This document shows, one piece after another, positions 1-9,266 of a DNA stretch of 64,000 nucleotides. The stretch lies in assembly GCF_036803785.1 (NCBI RefSeq), contig NZ_DAIRTR010000002.1, positions 1 through 64,000 on the forward strand. The letters are read 5' to 3'. The translations under genes were made by a program, and so were the position numbers. Under the pieces are notes generated by a model. That model saw only the letters and a program-made list of their open reading frames with translations. It did no database searches and had not been told where the DNA came from. This DNA comes from Pelomicrobium sp036803785. Its GTDB lineage: Bacteria > Pseudomonadota > Gammaproteobacteria > Burkholderiales > UBA6910. The first letter of the stretch is position 1. Each line of letters begins with the position of its first letter.

Positions 1-1202
1 GTGCAGAAGACCCCCTTTTTATCCTGTACACCTCAGGCTCCACGGGCAAACCCAAAGGGGTACTCCACACGACGGCCGGCTATCTCTTGCAGGTTTCACT
101 CAGTCATTTTCTGGTCTTCGATTACCACGATGATGACATCTACTGGTGTACGGCTGACATCGGCTGGGTGACCGGCCACAGCTACATCGTCTATGGCCCC
201 CTCGCCAACGGGGCGACCACTGTCCTGTTTGAAGGCGTTCCCACCTATCCGGATGTCTCGCGCTTCTGGCAAGTGGTGGACCGGCACTCGGTAAGCATCT
301 TCTATACCGCCCCTACCGCGATTCGGACCTTGATCCGCTACGGGGAGGAGCCGGTGAAGAAGACGAGCCGCAAATCACTTCGACTCCTGGGCTCGGTCGG
401 AGAACCGATCAACCCTGAGGTCTGGCGTTGGTACCACCGCGTGGTTGGGGAGGGTCGATGCCCGATCGTGGATACCTGGTGGCAAACCGAAACGGGCGGC
501 ATCATGATCGCTCCTCTTCCGGGCGCGGTGGCCACGAAACCGGGATCTGCCACACTACCCTTCTTTGGCGTGCAGCCGGTGATCGTTGGTGAAGATGGTA
601 AAGAACTCACAGGAGAGTGCGAAGGGCACCTTTGTCTGCGCGATGCCGGTCCCGGCATGATGCGCACCGTGTTTGGGGATCATGAGCGGTTCGTCAACAC
701 CTATTTCAGCACATATCCGGGTCTTTACTTCACGGGCGACGGCGCACGTCGTGATCAGGACGGGTACTACTGGATCACTGGACGCATTGACGATGTGATC
801 AACGTTTCCGGACATCGGCTCGGCACCGCCGAGATCGAAAGCGTACTCGTCGCTCATCCGAAGGTCGCTGAGGTAGGCGTCGTGGGCTTTCCCCATCCGC
901 TCAAGGGGCAAGGAGTGTACGCCTTCGTCACCCTCAAATCCGGAGAGGAGCCAAGCGATGCCCTCCGCGACGAGCTTGACCGATGGGTGCGCCAGAAAAT
1001 CGGCCCCATTGTGAGCCTTGATCACGTACAGTGGGCCGGCGCTCTGCCCAAAACGCGCTCGGGCAAAATCATGCGACGCATCCTTCGCTTGATTGCTGTA
1101 GGGCGGCACGACGACCTTGGTGATGTTTCAACACTTGCCGACCCAGACGTCGTACGAGAGCTCATACGCAACAGAAAACAGATCGTTGCGGAGATGGCTT
1201 AG
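1..1202 (+). CDS. acs: Acetyl-CoA synthetase, C-terminal part (cut by window edge)
   Basis: The reading frame is open from base 3, so the gene begins before the window and about 399 codons are visible. The first residues contain the AMP-binding loop YTSGSTGKPKG of the ANL adenylate-forming superfamily. Further on come the substrate/AMP motif DTWWQTETG, the hinge region FTGDGARRDQDGYYWITGR, and the C-terminal PKTRSGKIMRR, whose lysine is the residue acetylated and needed for adenylation in characterised Acs proteins. The WWQTETG form is typical of acetyl-CoA synthetase, which makes acetyl-CoA from acetate, ATP and CoA in the cytoplasm. A propionyl-CoA synthetase is possible but less likely. 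The gene ends 162 bp before ctaD and shares no obvious operon with it. Confidence 0.9.
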   Translation, partial: AEDPLFILYTSGSTGKPKGVLHTTAGYLLQVSLSHFLVFDYHDDDIYWCTADIGWVTGHSYIVYGPLANGATTVLFEGVPTYPDVSRFWQVVDRHSVSIFYTAPTAIRTLIRYGEEPVKKTSRKSLRLLGSVGEPINPEVWRWYHRVVGEGRCPIVDTWWQTETGGIMIAPLPGAVATKPGSATLPFFGVQPVIVGEDGKELTGECEGHLCLRDAGPGMMRTVFGDHERFVNTYFSTYPGLYFTGDGARRDQDGYYWITGRIDDVINVSGHRLGTAEIESVLVAHPKVAEVGVVGFPHPLKGQGVYAFVTLKSGEEPSDALRDELDRWVRQKIGPIVSLDHVQWAGALPKTRSGKIMRRILRLIAVGRHDDLGDVSTLADPDVVRELIRNRKQIVAEMA

Positions 1203-1364
1203 AAGTTAGCACGTCGATATGGCAGCTCTTTGATTTCCACAGGGTTTATGAGGAAGTTAATGAAGCGAAGCGCGCGCTGCGAAAAAAAGCCTCGGGCAAT
1301 GGATCTGTTCTCGATTGTCTTACGCAGCAGCTAGCGTCTTCGCGCTCGGAAAAGGAGACCGCAC

Positions 1365-2954
1365 ATGGCAGCCGCGCATGGACACGCTGAAACTCATGTC
1401 CACAGGCTCGAAAATCATCCGAGTGGCCTTCTGCGCTGGGTGATGACCACCAACCACAAGGATATCGGCACTCTATACCTCGTCTTCAGCAGCATTATGT
1501 TTCTGGTAGGGGGCATATTTGCGATGACCATCCGCGCTGAGCTGCTGCAGCCTGGGCTACAGGTGGTACGGCCGGAGCTATTCAACCAACTTACAAGCCT
1601 TCATGGTCTCATCATGATTTTCGGCGCTATCATGCCGGCTTTTGTTGGATTGGCGAACTGGCAGATTCCCATGATGATCGGGGCGCCGGACATGGCTTTC
1701 CCACGGCTCAACAACTGGTCCTTCTGGCTGCTGCCGCCGGCGGCGTTGCTTCTGCTGGCAGGGTTGTTTCTTCCTGGAGGAGCTACGGCGGGAGGCTGGA
1801 CTTTGTATCCACCGCTGGCCATCCAAATGCCCTTGAGCGAGGACCTTGCAATCTTTGCCATTCATCTGATGGGGCTCTCCTCCGTTGTTGGGGCCATCAA
1901 TATCATTACCACGGTGGTAAATATGCGCGCTCCTGGCATGACCCTGATGAAGATGCCCCTGTTCGTGTGGACCTGGCTGATTACCGCTTATTTGTTGATT
2001 GCGGTTATGCCGGTGCTCGCCGGGGCGGTGACCATGCTGCTCACCGACCGGCACTTCGACACCCACTTCTTCAACCCGGCCGGCGGTGGCGATCCGGTGC
2101 TGTTCCAGCACATTTTCTGGTTCTTCGGGCACCCGGAGGTGTACATCATGGCATTACCTGCTTTTGGGATCGTGTCCACAGTGGTGCCAGCGTTTTCTCG
2201 GAAGCCATTGTTCGGTTACACCTCTATGGTGTACGCGACGGCTTCCATCGCGGTGCTCTCTTTCTTGGTGTGGGCGCACCACATGTTCGCCGTGGGCATG
2301 CCGGTGGAGGCGCAGCTCTACTACATGTACGCCACCATGCTGATCGCTGTGCCCACGGGGGTGAAGGTGTTCAACTGGATCGCCACCATGTGGCGCGGCT
2401 CGCTCACCTTCGAGACGCCCATGCTCTTTGCTCTGGGTTTTATATTTCTTTTTACGATTGGGGGTTTGAGCGGTCTTGTGTTATCGATCATACCCGTGGA
2501 TATTCAGCTTCATGACACTTACTATGTTGTGGCACACTTTCATTATGTCCTGGTGGCTGGCTCGCTGTTCGCCATTTTCGCTGCCATCTACTTCTGGCTG
2601 CCCAAGTGGACCGGGCGCATGTACGACGAGCGGCTCGGCAAGTGGCACTTCTGGCTGTCCATCATTTTCTTCAACGTGGCCTTTTTCCCGCAGCACTTCC
2701 TGGGCCTTGCGGGCATGCCGCGGCGCATTCCCGACTACGCCCTGCAGTTTACCGACTTCAACATGATGTCCTCCATCGGCGCTTTTGGCTTCGGGCTGTC
2801 GCAGGTGCTGTTCCTGTACATCGTGTTGAAGGCGATCAGGAGCGGTGAGAAGGCTCCCGAGAAGCCGTGGGAAGGGGCAGACAGCCTGGAGTGGACGGCA
2901 CTGCCCACACCGGCGCCTTACCACAGCTTCGAGACGCCGCCGGTGATCAAGTGA
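1365..2954 (+). CDS. ctaD: Cytochrome c oxidase subunit I, aa3 type
   Basis: A 529-residue haem-copper oxidase subunit I of normal length, with about 12 membrane segments; it reduces O2 to water and pumps protons. All key residues are present: haem a ligands H80 and H393, haem a3 ligand H391, CuB ligands H256, H305 and H306, the cross-linked Y260 in GHPEVY, the D-channel aspartate D109 in GAPDMAFPR, and the K-channel lysine K334. The ATG follows an AGGAG-type ribosome site (aaaaggagaccgcac). No subunit II, subunit III or assembly gene (ctaC, ctaE, ctaG) lies on either side, so the rest of the enzyme must be encoded elsewhere. Base composition changes sharply inside the gene; the block 2431-2550 is AT-rich compared with both flanks. 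Confidence 0.96.
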   Translation: MAAAHGHAETHVHRLENHPSGLLRWVMTTNHKDIGTLYLVFSSIMFLVGGIFAMTIRAELLQPGLQVVRPELFNQLTSLHGLIMIFGAIMPAFVGLANWQIPMMIGAPDMAFPRLNNWSFWLLPPAALLLLAGLFLPGGATAGGWTLYPPLAIQMPLSEDLAIFAIHLMGLSSVVGAINIITTVVNMRAPGMTLMKMPLFVWTWLITAYLLIAVMPVLAGAVTMLLTDRHFDTHFFNPAGGGDPVLFQHIFWFFGHPEVYIMALPAFGIVSTVVPAFSRKPLFGYTSMVYATASIAVLSFLVWAHHMFAVGMPVEAQLYYMYATMLIAVPTGVKVFNWIATMWRGSLTFETPMLFALGFIFLFTIGGLSGLVLSIIPVDIQLHDTYYVVAHFHYVLVAGSLFAIFAAIYFWLPKWTGRMYDERLGKWHFWLSIIFFNVAFFPQHFLGLAGMPRRIPDYALQFTDFNMMSSIGAFGFGLSQVLFLYIVLKAIRSGEKAPEKPWEGADSLEWTALPTPAPYHSFETPPVIK

Positions 2955-4160
2955 CCGCGTTTGCTTTCTATCAAGGCGAATGTTCAGCCCACGTCGCCTA
3001 CAACCATTCAGCTTAAATGCGGCGCTACTTCGCGTCTTTGCATATACCTGCGCAGGCTTTGACGTAAGAGTTGGCGACTCGGCTAAGATAGCGGATAAAA
3101 GGACATTGTAGAAATAAAGTTGAAGTGATGTGCTGTTTGGCCAATAGGAATCTGGTTCACGGCTCTTCCGGAATGGTTTTTAGTAAGCGATTCGGTGATG
3201 AAAATGCACAGATACGTCAACTCATACTCTTTATTAAGCCTCGTGTGAGTTTCCGTCGGCGCCATGATAAGCAGAAGCGTTGACCTGGTTGTTGCGGCAC
3301 GGGGTAAGGCGAGGAGGCACAAGCAGGCTTTATGGGGATTTAGAGAAGCGGTATCAGGGCGCCCCCCCAGACTACAGCACGCTAGGCCCGTGACAGAGCT
3401 TTCACCTGCTGCGACCCAGACCCGGAGCCGTGTCTTCGCTCCGTCCTTCTTGATGGCACCGAAGAGATCGTGGCCGCTTGTATTGTCATGAACATTACTG
3501 CACTGCGCTGGTCTGGCTCAATGGATGGGCTGTACGGACACGACGCAAGGTCCAGCTCCGAGCAATGCCCATCTGCCCGTATGTTTGCCCGCCCCCTGGG
3601 CATGAGCTTGGCCAGCCTGGCGGCCCTGCAATGCATCAACTTTTTTACCCACAAAGAAGTCCTGCGGGTTTGGTGAGCGAGCCGTTTGCCGCTCTGTACA
3701 ATCTGCAGAAGCGGTCCCGGACGACGCTGGCGTTTTCCTGGCGTTGCTCAGCGTACCGCCGGTTTGATCATGCATTCTCATCATAACCTTTTCGAACTGA
3801 CCTTGGCCAAGGCAGTTGCCCGAGCGGTTCGGCCCCTTTTTGGACAGCAAGCGACCACTGCATAGGCATGAGGGCGACATGAGTGACTCATTTAAGGGCA
3901 CCGCAGTACGCTTCAGATGCGTTGAGACTGGGAAACGGGCACGTGTTCAGAAGACGCTTGCCTTTCATCGATATAAACATGGGCAAATCAGGACAAATCC
4001 GACAGTCGTCAGAAATATCGAGAAGGGGGCACTCGTGCGCGTTTTGGACCGAGCAGAACACCAAGGTCTACTCGTAAGAGCTTGTAAGATAAAAAGAATA
4101 GATGACAAGAGAGCTCATTAGGGTCCTGCAGCCCGCTTGCGACGCCAGGGGTACAAAACC
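2955..4160. other. 1.2-kb stretch without a recognisable gene
   Basis: Several short overlapping frames occur (for example plus 3816-4121, 101 codons), but none has a convincing ribosome site, a recognisable family or a consistent frame. The lower GC content and mixed composition suggest decayed DNA between ctaD and the cbbR gene. No repeats, tRNA or insertion-sequence ends were seen. Confidence 0.5.
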
Positions 4161-5174
4161 CTAAGCACTTGCGCGGCTTGTTGCTTTCGCAGACCGGGAG
4201 CTCCGCAGGCGCTGAATCTTGGCGATTTCGCGCTCGAGGTTCTCGGCGATGCGAGATCCTTCCTGTTTGACGAAATCGAGGAAAGCCTGCACTACCAGCG
4301 AGGGCTTACGACCTTTAGGGTGCGCAAGGTACCAGTGCCGCTGGATGGGGAAACCTTGAACGTCTAGCACGGCGATTGGTCCGGAGGTGCCCTCCAGGGC
4401 GAGCGAATGCAGAGACAGCACGGAGATGCCGAGCCCTGCCACGATTGCCTGCTTGATGGCCTCGTTACTGGCAAGCTCCATGCGTCCCGCAGGCGGCTTG
4501 AGACCCTCGGATTCGAATAGACGTAACAAAGCATCCCGCGTGCCGGAGCCCGGCTCGCGCATGATGAACGGCTCCTGCAGCAGTCGTTTGAGCGGAATGT
4601 TCGGTATACCGACGAGGGGGTGGTTGCGGCTTGCCATGACCACGAGGGGATTCGGTACCAGAGGATAAGTTACGATGTCGAACCCTTGCGGCGGCTGGCC
4701 AAGGATGTAGAGATCGTCTTCGTAGTTGGCGATACGCTCCAGCAGCCGCTCACGATTGGTGACTTTGAGGGCGAAATCGATGCCAGGGTAGAGCCGACCG
4801 AACTGGCCGAGCAAATGCGGTGCGAGATACTTGGCAGAGGTAATAACCCCTAGCCTCAGATGCCCACACCTCACGCCTTTCAGGTCTGCGATCTTCATTT
4901 CGAGGTTGGCGAGCGCATGGAACACCTCTTGGCAAGCGGCGTACACTTCGCGGCCAGTATCTGTCAGCTGAATGCGAATACCGATTTGCTCCAACAACGG
5001 TAGTCCAACGGTATCGGTAAGTTTCTTGAGTTGCATGGACACAGTCGGCTGCGCCAGGAAAAGCTCCTCGGCTGCGCGCGTGAAGCTGCCGAGGCGCGCC
5101 ACTGCTTCAAACACCTGCAGCTGGCGCAGCGTCGCGTGCCGAGCGAGCATTCCTACGATGTTAGCGCGCGCCAT
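4161..5174 (-). CDS. cbbR: LysR-type regulator, CbbR/RbcR-like (copy 1)
   Basis: A 337-residue LysR-family transcription factor. The N-terminal winged helix-turn-helix reads LRQLQVFEAVARLGSFTRAA followed by a TVSMQLKKL recognition helix. The C-terminal inducer-binding domain has the CbbR-like stretches YLAPHLLGQF, ILGQPP, LVVMASRNHPL and FIMREPGSGTRD. CbbR proteins activate Calvin-cycle and carboxysome genes in response to metabolites such as RuBP or NADPH. The gene sits on the minus strand upstream of sbtA-sbtB and the carboxysome operon, which fits control of carbon-concentrating genes. It is clearly paralogous to the second regulator at 17.5 kb. The start may be at 5174 or at the internal Met nine codons later, closer to the usual CbbR N-terminus. 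Confidence 0.88.
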   Translation of the reverse strand: MARANIVGMLARHATLRQLQVFEAVARLGSFTRAAEELFLAQPTVSMQLKKLTDTVGLPLLEQIGIRIQLTDTGREVYAACQEVFHALANLEMKIADLKGVRCGHLRLGVITSAKYLAPHLLGQFGRLYPGIDFALKVTNRERLLERIANYEDDLYILGQPPQGFDIVTYPLVPNPLVVMASRNHPLVGIPNIPLKRLLQEPFIMREPGSGTRDALLRLFESEGLKPPAGRMELASNEAIKQAIVAGLGISVLSLHSLALEGTSGPIAVLDVQGFPIQRHWYLAHPKGRKPSLVVQAFLDFVKQEGSRIAENLEREIAKIQRLRSSRSAKATSRASA

Positions 5175-6323
5175 GTGCTAGATAGTTCGTCGTAGGTATC
5201 GCTCGGGGTAACACTGGAGTGTCATGACCCCGGGAACATTCGAGGTTGCAGGCATCTTCACTGATCCTAATACCCAAATCCTAAGACGGCGTGGCGCCAC
5301 GTAAAAATAAATAATCATTATTACACTTATCAAGCAATCTCTATGGGATGGCCGCGCTCGGTGCCTAGCTTGGGGGGTTAATCGGTATACCGGTTGCCAG
5401 CACGCAAGCCAGAGAATTGAGGTGAGATGGCCCGCGAGCTACCGACTCGCCTCTGCGGCGCGTACGCAGGGGAGAGGTCGCACTGAGTATCAGCGTGCTA
5501 CCGCGGACGAAGCGGATGCTTTCGGTCGTGAGCGCAGCCTCCCCGAAGCCATCGTCTCGTCCGTTGACGTGAAACTCGGGGGCTTTCCCGAAAAATGCCG
5601 CGCCGCGCCGACCGTCCCTCGAGAGTGCCCAATTGCTTCGGGGATTGAATGAGCAAAAGACCACCCACCGGCGCCAATATCAGCGCCGCAGACTCACGGA
5701 GAAGGGATACCAGGAGAGACTGCGTAGATTGCAGCACAAGAGAAAAGAGGTGCGGCGTCATCACCAAAAAAGTTTGACTTTGGAGCCGTGCCCTGAATCC
5801 ACGCCGGATTCACGCCAAACTTGCTTTATCTATTTGATGATACGGTAGGATTGAGTGCCTACTCTTGGGCACCCTAACGAGGCTTCCGCCGGCTCGTTAC
5901 CCGGCATGCAGTAGGTAGCAGCTGCAGGTCCGGCACCACGGCGCATGCCATCCCCCTGACCAGCAGTAGCGGCTAGCCAGGGCGGCGTGCGTTTCTCCGG
6001 GCCACTTGGCCAGCCTTACGCCAGAGCGCCGCTCAAAGCACTGCCACGACGTCCCTGAAGGGTAAACTTTTTATTGACGACGAGCATTTCTCCGACACAG
6101 GGTGTCGAAGAGCGATCTTTGATCGTGTTCTTGGGGTCTTCCGTGAGGATCGGATCAGAGGCGTTTTTTGACCCGGCTTGTTTTCCCCACCATAAGCTGT
6201 ACACAGCAAGGGAGGGTATTTCATGATGCTGGGCAATGTTGTCCACATCCTCCGAAAGACACTTTTTACAAAAATTGCAGGCACTCGACCCTGGGGCCGG
6301 GGGGCAACGGAGTAAAGTTCCAG
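5175..6323. other. 1.15-kb stretch without an intact gene
   Basis: No complete gene is seen between cbbR and sbtB. It contains a Fur-box-like palindrome at 5304-5322, a perfect 12-base palindrome (cgtggcgccacg) near 5289-5300, and at 5649-5800 a short frameshifted stretch recalling the N-terminus of a polyphosphate kinase 2. Other frames are short and unsupported. Confidence 0.5.
5304..5322. promoter_or_regulatory. Fur-box-like palindrome
   Basis: The bases aaaataaataatcattatt match 13 of 19 positions of the classical Fur consensus, with a perfect ATAATCATTAT core. No iron-related gene lies next to it; the nearest start is cbbR, about 130 bp away on the minus strand. It may be a relic or chance AT-rich sequence. 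Confidence 0.3.
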
Positions 6324-6665
6324 CTAGCGTGCGGTAGAGGTACCGTAAGGCTTGCGCGGAAGGATAGCGATGTCTGAGACGATGGCCTTAAGTCGGTGGC
6401 CGCGACGCATCATGTCGTCGAGGTCCTCGAGTAACTTGAGGAGCCGCGCCTCTGAGAGGATGATGTAAATCAGAATGTTAGAATCAACGTCGAACATGCC
6501 CGTTTGGATACCGGAAGCCCCGGCGCCACTCGCCTCCACAATTGTATAGCCGCCTACGCCACGCCCGCGCGCTGCCTCGATAATCATCTTCTCGAGCTCT
6601 CGGGCAGCGATAATGGTCAGCAGTTTCTTATATTCCAGCGGCCTTTTATATTCGATGGGCTTCAT
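6324..6665 (-). CDS. sbtB: PII-like regulator of the bicarbonate transporter (SbtB-like)
   Basis: A 113-residue protein with the ferredoxin-like PII fold: an N-terminal strand and helix (KKLLTIIAARELEKMIIEAA), a central T-loop region rich in Gly and Ala, and a second repeat unit (ILIYIILSEARLLKLLEDLDDMM). It lies 27 bp downstream of sbtA on the same strand, the arrangement of cyanobacterial and proteobacterial sbtA-sbtB pairs, in which SbtB binds adenine nucleotides and restrains SbtA. The C-terminus (ILPRKPYGTSTAR) lacks the cysteine-containing redox loop of some cyanobacterial SbtB proteins, so any redox switch would be absent. The functional call rests mainly on gene context and fold pattern. 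Confidence 0.8.
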   Translation of the reverse strand: MKPIEYKRPLEYKKLLTIIAARELEKMIIEAARGRGVGGYTIVEASGAGASGIQTGMFDVDSNILIYIILSEARLLKLLEDLDDMMRRGHRLKAIVSDIAILPRKPYGTSTAR

Positions 6666-6692
6666 GGTTCGGTCTCACAGTGCCGTAATAGC

Positions 6693-7754
6693 TTAACTCC
6701 CTGCCACCAGCGTGGCAATGTGGTGATAGAGCGGGATTCCGAAAACAACGTTGAACGGAAAAGTGACGCCAAGCGAAAGCGTGAGGTAAAGCGAAGGGTT
6801 GGCTTCGGGTACGGCCAAGCGCATGGCGGGGGGCACGGCAATGTAAGAAGCGCTTGCTGCAAGCACCGCCACGAGCGTGGTACCGCCCACGCCAAAGCCG
6901 AGCGCGAAGTGACCGACTCCGACGCCGATGAGCGCGCTGCCCAAGGGCATGAGGATGCCAAACGCTCCGAGCACTAGCCCGACGCGGCTGAACTCTTCGA
7001 TGCGGCGTGCTGCCTCTAGACCCATCTCTAGGAGGAATAAGCACAGGACGCCCATGAATATGTCATTCATAAACGGCTTGATCGCCTCAAGCCCTTTGGG
7101 CGCGGCAATGGCGCCGATCACCATAGAGCCAATCAACAGCACAACGCTGCCATTAGTGAAAGCCTCGTGTAGGATATGACCGAGATGATTAGAGCCATTT
7201 TGTGTCCCCTTGGCGGCGTCGGCATCAGACGTGTAATAACTAGGGTCGTTATCTGCTGCTGCCCTGTCTACGGCGAGTGTATATGCCATCTGCATCTTCC
7301 TACGCGTCCAAGCAGCGAGAAGTAGCCCGATTACGATAGCGGGTGATTCCATCACAGCGAGCATAATGACCGGGTAGCTCTCGTACTCTATCTTCGCGCT
7401 CTGAAGATACGCTATCGCTGTCAGGAAAGTGCCAGCGCTCACTGATCCATAATGCGCAGCAATGGCGGCCGCATTCAGCGCATCAACCTTGCGCGATGCG
7501 ACCAAAATCGCATAACCGACGATCGGCAGGCCAACGCCTAGCACGATAGCCCAAAAGACTGCGTTAATAGCCGTCAGCACATCGGCTTTGCCGAGTTCAT
7601 AGCCGCCATGGATGCCGATCGCTACCAGCAGATAAATGGAGAGCATTTTCGCGAGATCGGGAGGAAAGCGAAGATCCGAGCGCATCAGGCGAGCGATGAA
7701 GCCGAGCGCAAAAAACATTACCGCGGGAATCAACAGGTTGGACAGGGCAGACAT
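6693..7754 (-). CDS. sbtA: Sodium-dependent bicarbonate transporter SbtA
   Basis: A 353-residue polytopic membrane protein of the SbtA family with about ten membrane segments in two inverted halves. It opens with LLIPAVMFFALGFIARLMRSD, has the characteristic SVSAGTFLTAI stretch in the first half, a polar cytoplasmic loop around residues 150-185, and PPAMRLAVPEANPSLYLTLS in the second half. SbtA imports HCO3- with Na+, raising the cytoplasmic bicarbonate pool used by carboxysomes. It is transcribed with sbtB and lies 1.5 kb from cbbL, so transport and fixation genes form one carbon-concentrating island. No ribosome site close to consensus precedes the ATG. Confidence 0.9.
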   Translation of the reverse strand: MSALSNLLIPAVMFFALGFIARLMRSDLRFPPDLAKMLSIYLLVAIGIHGGYELGKADVLTAINAVFWAIVLGVGLPIVGYAILVASRKVDALNAAAIAAHYGSVSAGTFLTAIAYLQSAKIEYESYPVIMLAVMESPAIVIGLLLAAWTRRKMQMAYTLAVDRAAADNDPSYYTSDADAAKGTQNGSNHLGHILHEAFTNGSVVLLIGSMVIGAIAAPKGLEAIKPFMNDIFMGVLCLFLLEMGLEAARRIEEFSRVGLVLGAFGILMPLGSALIGVGVGHFALGFGVGGTTLVAVLAASASYIAVPPAMRLAVPEANPSLYLTLSLGVTFPFNVVFGIPLYHHIATLVAGS

Positions 7755-8054
7755 GATCGGAGCCTGCGGTCTGGATGAAACATTTTTTTAAGTTAAGTGT
7801 TTTTGCTCAAACGATGAAATAGATATTCGCAATGCAGTCGATTTACGTGGCTCTATGTCACTTAGCAAAAGAACAATCTTTGGGCAAAAGCATCATGCTG
7901 ACCGGATGGTCTGACGAACGAAGCCTCCTTGGATAAAAGAGCGTCAGTTCCAAGCCCTAGGCTTCAGACGGGTTGGCAGGATGTTAAAAAATCCCCCGAA
8001 TGATCCACGCGCCGCGCTGTCATAGCGGTCAACGCCGTTTGAGGGAGGAGAAGA
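7755..8054. promoter_or_regulatory. sbtA upstream region
   Basis: About 300 bp between the minus-strand sbtA start and the transposase relic. It contains an AT-rich tract (tttttttaagttaagtgtttttgctc) just upstream of sbtA, likely to include the sbtAB promoter. A LysR-type site is plausible but could not be fixed to single bases. Confidence 0.35.
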
Positions 8055-8895
8055 ATGCACGGTCAGGTTGATTCCCAAGGTGCCTTGTTCAATGACTTCT
8101 CGGTCGAGGAGCAGATTGCGGCTAATTACCCCTTGCGCTGGGTGAAGGTGCAAGCCGATGCGGTGCTGGATGAGATGAGCGCGCAGTTCGATGCGCTGTA
8201 TGCGACGCTGGGGCCTTTCCTCCATTGCGCCGCAGCGGCTCTCAAGGCAACGCTCCTGATTGCCTTTTACTCGGTGCACTCGGACCGGCTGTTTTGCGAG
8301 ATGCCGGACGATAACCTGCTTTTTTCGCTGGTAGCAGGAGAAGGCTAAGAAGCCGCTTTCTGATGAACACTTCACGGTGGACGGCACGCTCATTGAGTCC
8401 TGGGCATCTTTCAAGCGCCTGAAGCGCAAGGAAGGCATGCTCCCGAAGTCTGGGCCTGATGGGGACTGGCATGGTGGACTTCCGCGGCGAGAAGAGATCG
8501 AGCGCCACATACCCATCTAGCCCAGCCCACGAAGCCAAGCTCAGCTTCGGCCCGCACGCGCCCATGGGAGAACCGCAGCGAACTTCCTGGTGGAAATCGC
8601 AATCATCGATGCGAGTCTCCCGGAATAGGGCTACTTCCACAAAGGGCTCGTTGCGCTGCTCAGAAGCGGTAGTATTTCCCCGCACTTTGCAAGAATTCGA
8701 GGGCCGAGCCGCCCAGGGGCTGGACTGACGCACCACACGGCATCAGCGCTACGCCACCAGCCAAAGAAAGCGAAAGAGGATCGAGGAGGTCTCCGGCGGG
8801 ATGAAGACCGTGAGTGGCTTGAGTAGAGAGCCGCTTCGTCGGCATCGCCAAAACCCAGCTTGCCGTCTATAACCTGCTGCGCATAGCCTGGGTGT
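8055..8895 (+). pseudogene. IS5-family transposase relic
   Basis: The N-terminal frame starting at 8055 follows IS5-family transposases (ANYPLRWVKVQAD, FDALYATLGPF, SVHSDRLF). The middle is deleted, and the catalytic-region piece DEHFTVDGTLIESWASFKR appears at about 8365 in another frame. Further frame changes lead to the GYAISQ-like region and a closing YNLLR near 8880. At least three frame disruptions and one internal deletion make it non-functional. It lies directly upstream of cbbL. No terminal repeats were found, so its outer limits are uncertain. Confidence 0.75.
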
Positions 8896-9060
8896 AACCG
8901 AGCACCGGATAAGTTTGCCCGGAATGCGCGAATCGAGCACAAATCAGTCATGAACGAGCACAAGAAGCTCGCAGCGACGACCATTTCCGCAGCGCCGCGC
9001 TCGACGAGACACCGAAATGGCTGCTTCATAAGCCATTCTTCAGCGGACTGTTAGAGTCTA

Positions 9061-9074
9061 TAAGTTACATTTGA
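9061..9074. promoter_or_regulatory. Candidate CbbR half-site upstream of cbbL
   Basis: The bases taagttacatttga fit TNA-N8-TNA, the spacing of CbbR/LysR binding sites, within an AT-rich segment (9052-9095) about 190 bp before cbbL. The region 8896-9266 must contain the operon promoter unless transcription starts inside the transposase relic. Such short patterns arise by chance, so this is only a candidate. Confidence 0.3.
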
Positions 9075-9266
9075 AATATCTATTTCCTTTTGATGGATTC
9101 GGCCGCTACCTTTTGCGTAGAAGGACGTTCGCTCGGATTCGAGCAGCTGCGAGGCAGGGGATCTCGCGAGCGATCGCACTGGCTAGTGCGACGCGCCACA
9201 TTGCAGATTCCAGCGTACGTCAGCGGCGCAGAGCGAGCAGCAGTCAATTCCTATCAGGAGATGATC

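Noticed and set aside
555..1109. Long minus-strand frames opposite acs, ctaD, cbbL, csoS2, rne and the ATPase
   Set aside because: They lie opposite genes with clear family motifs and follow from high GC content; none has its own family signature or ribosome site.
3816..4121. 101-codon plus-strand frame as a gene
   Set aside because: No ribosome site, no family pattern, and it lies in DNA with overlapping short frames.
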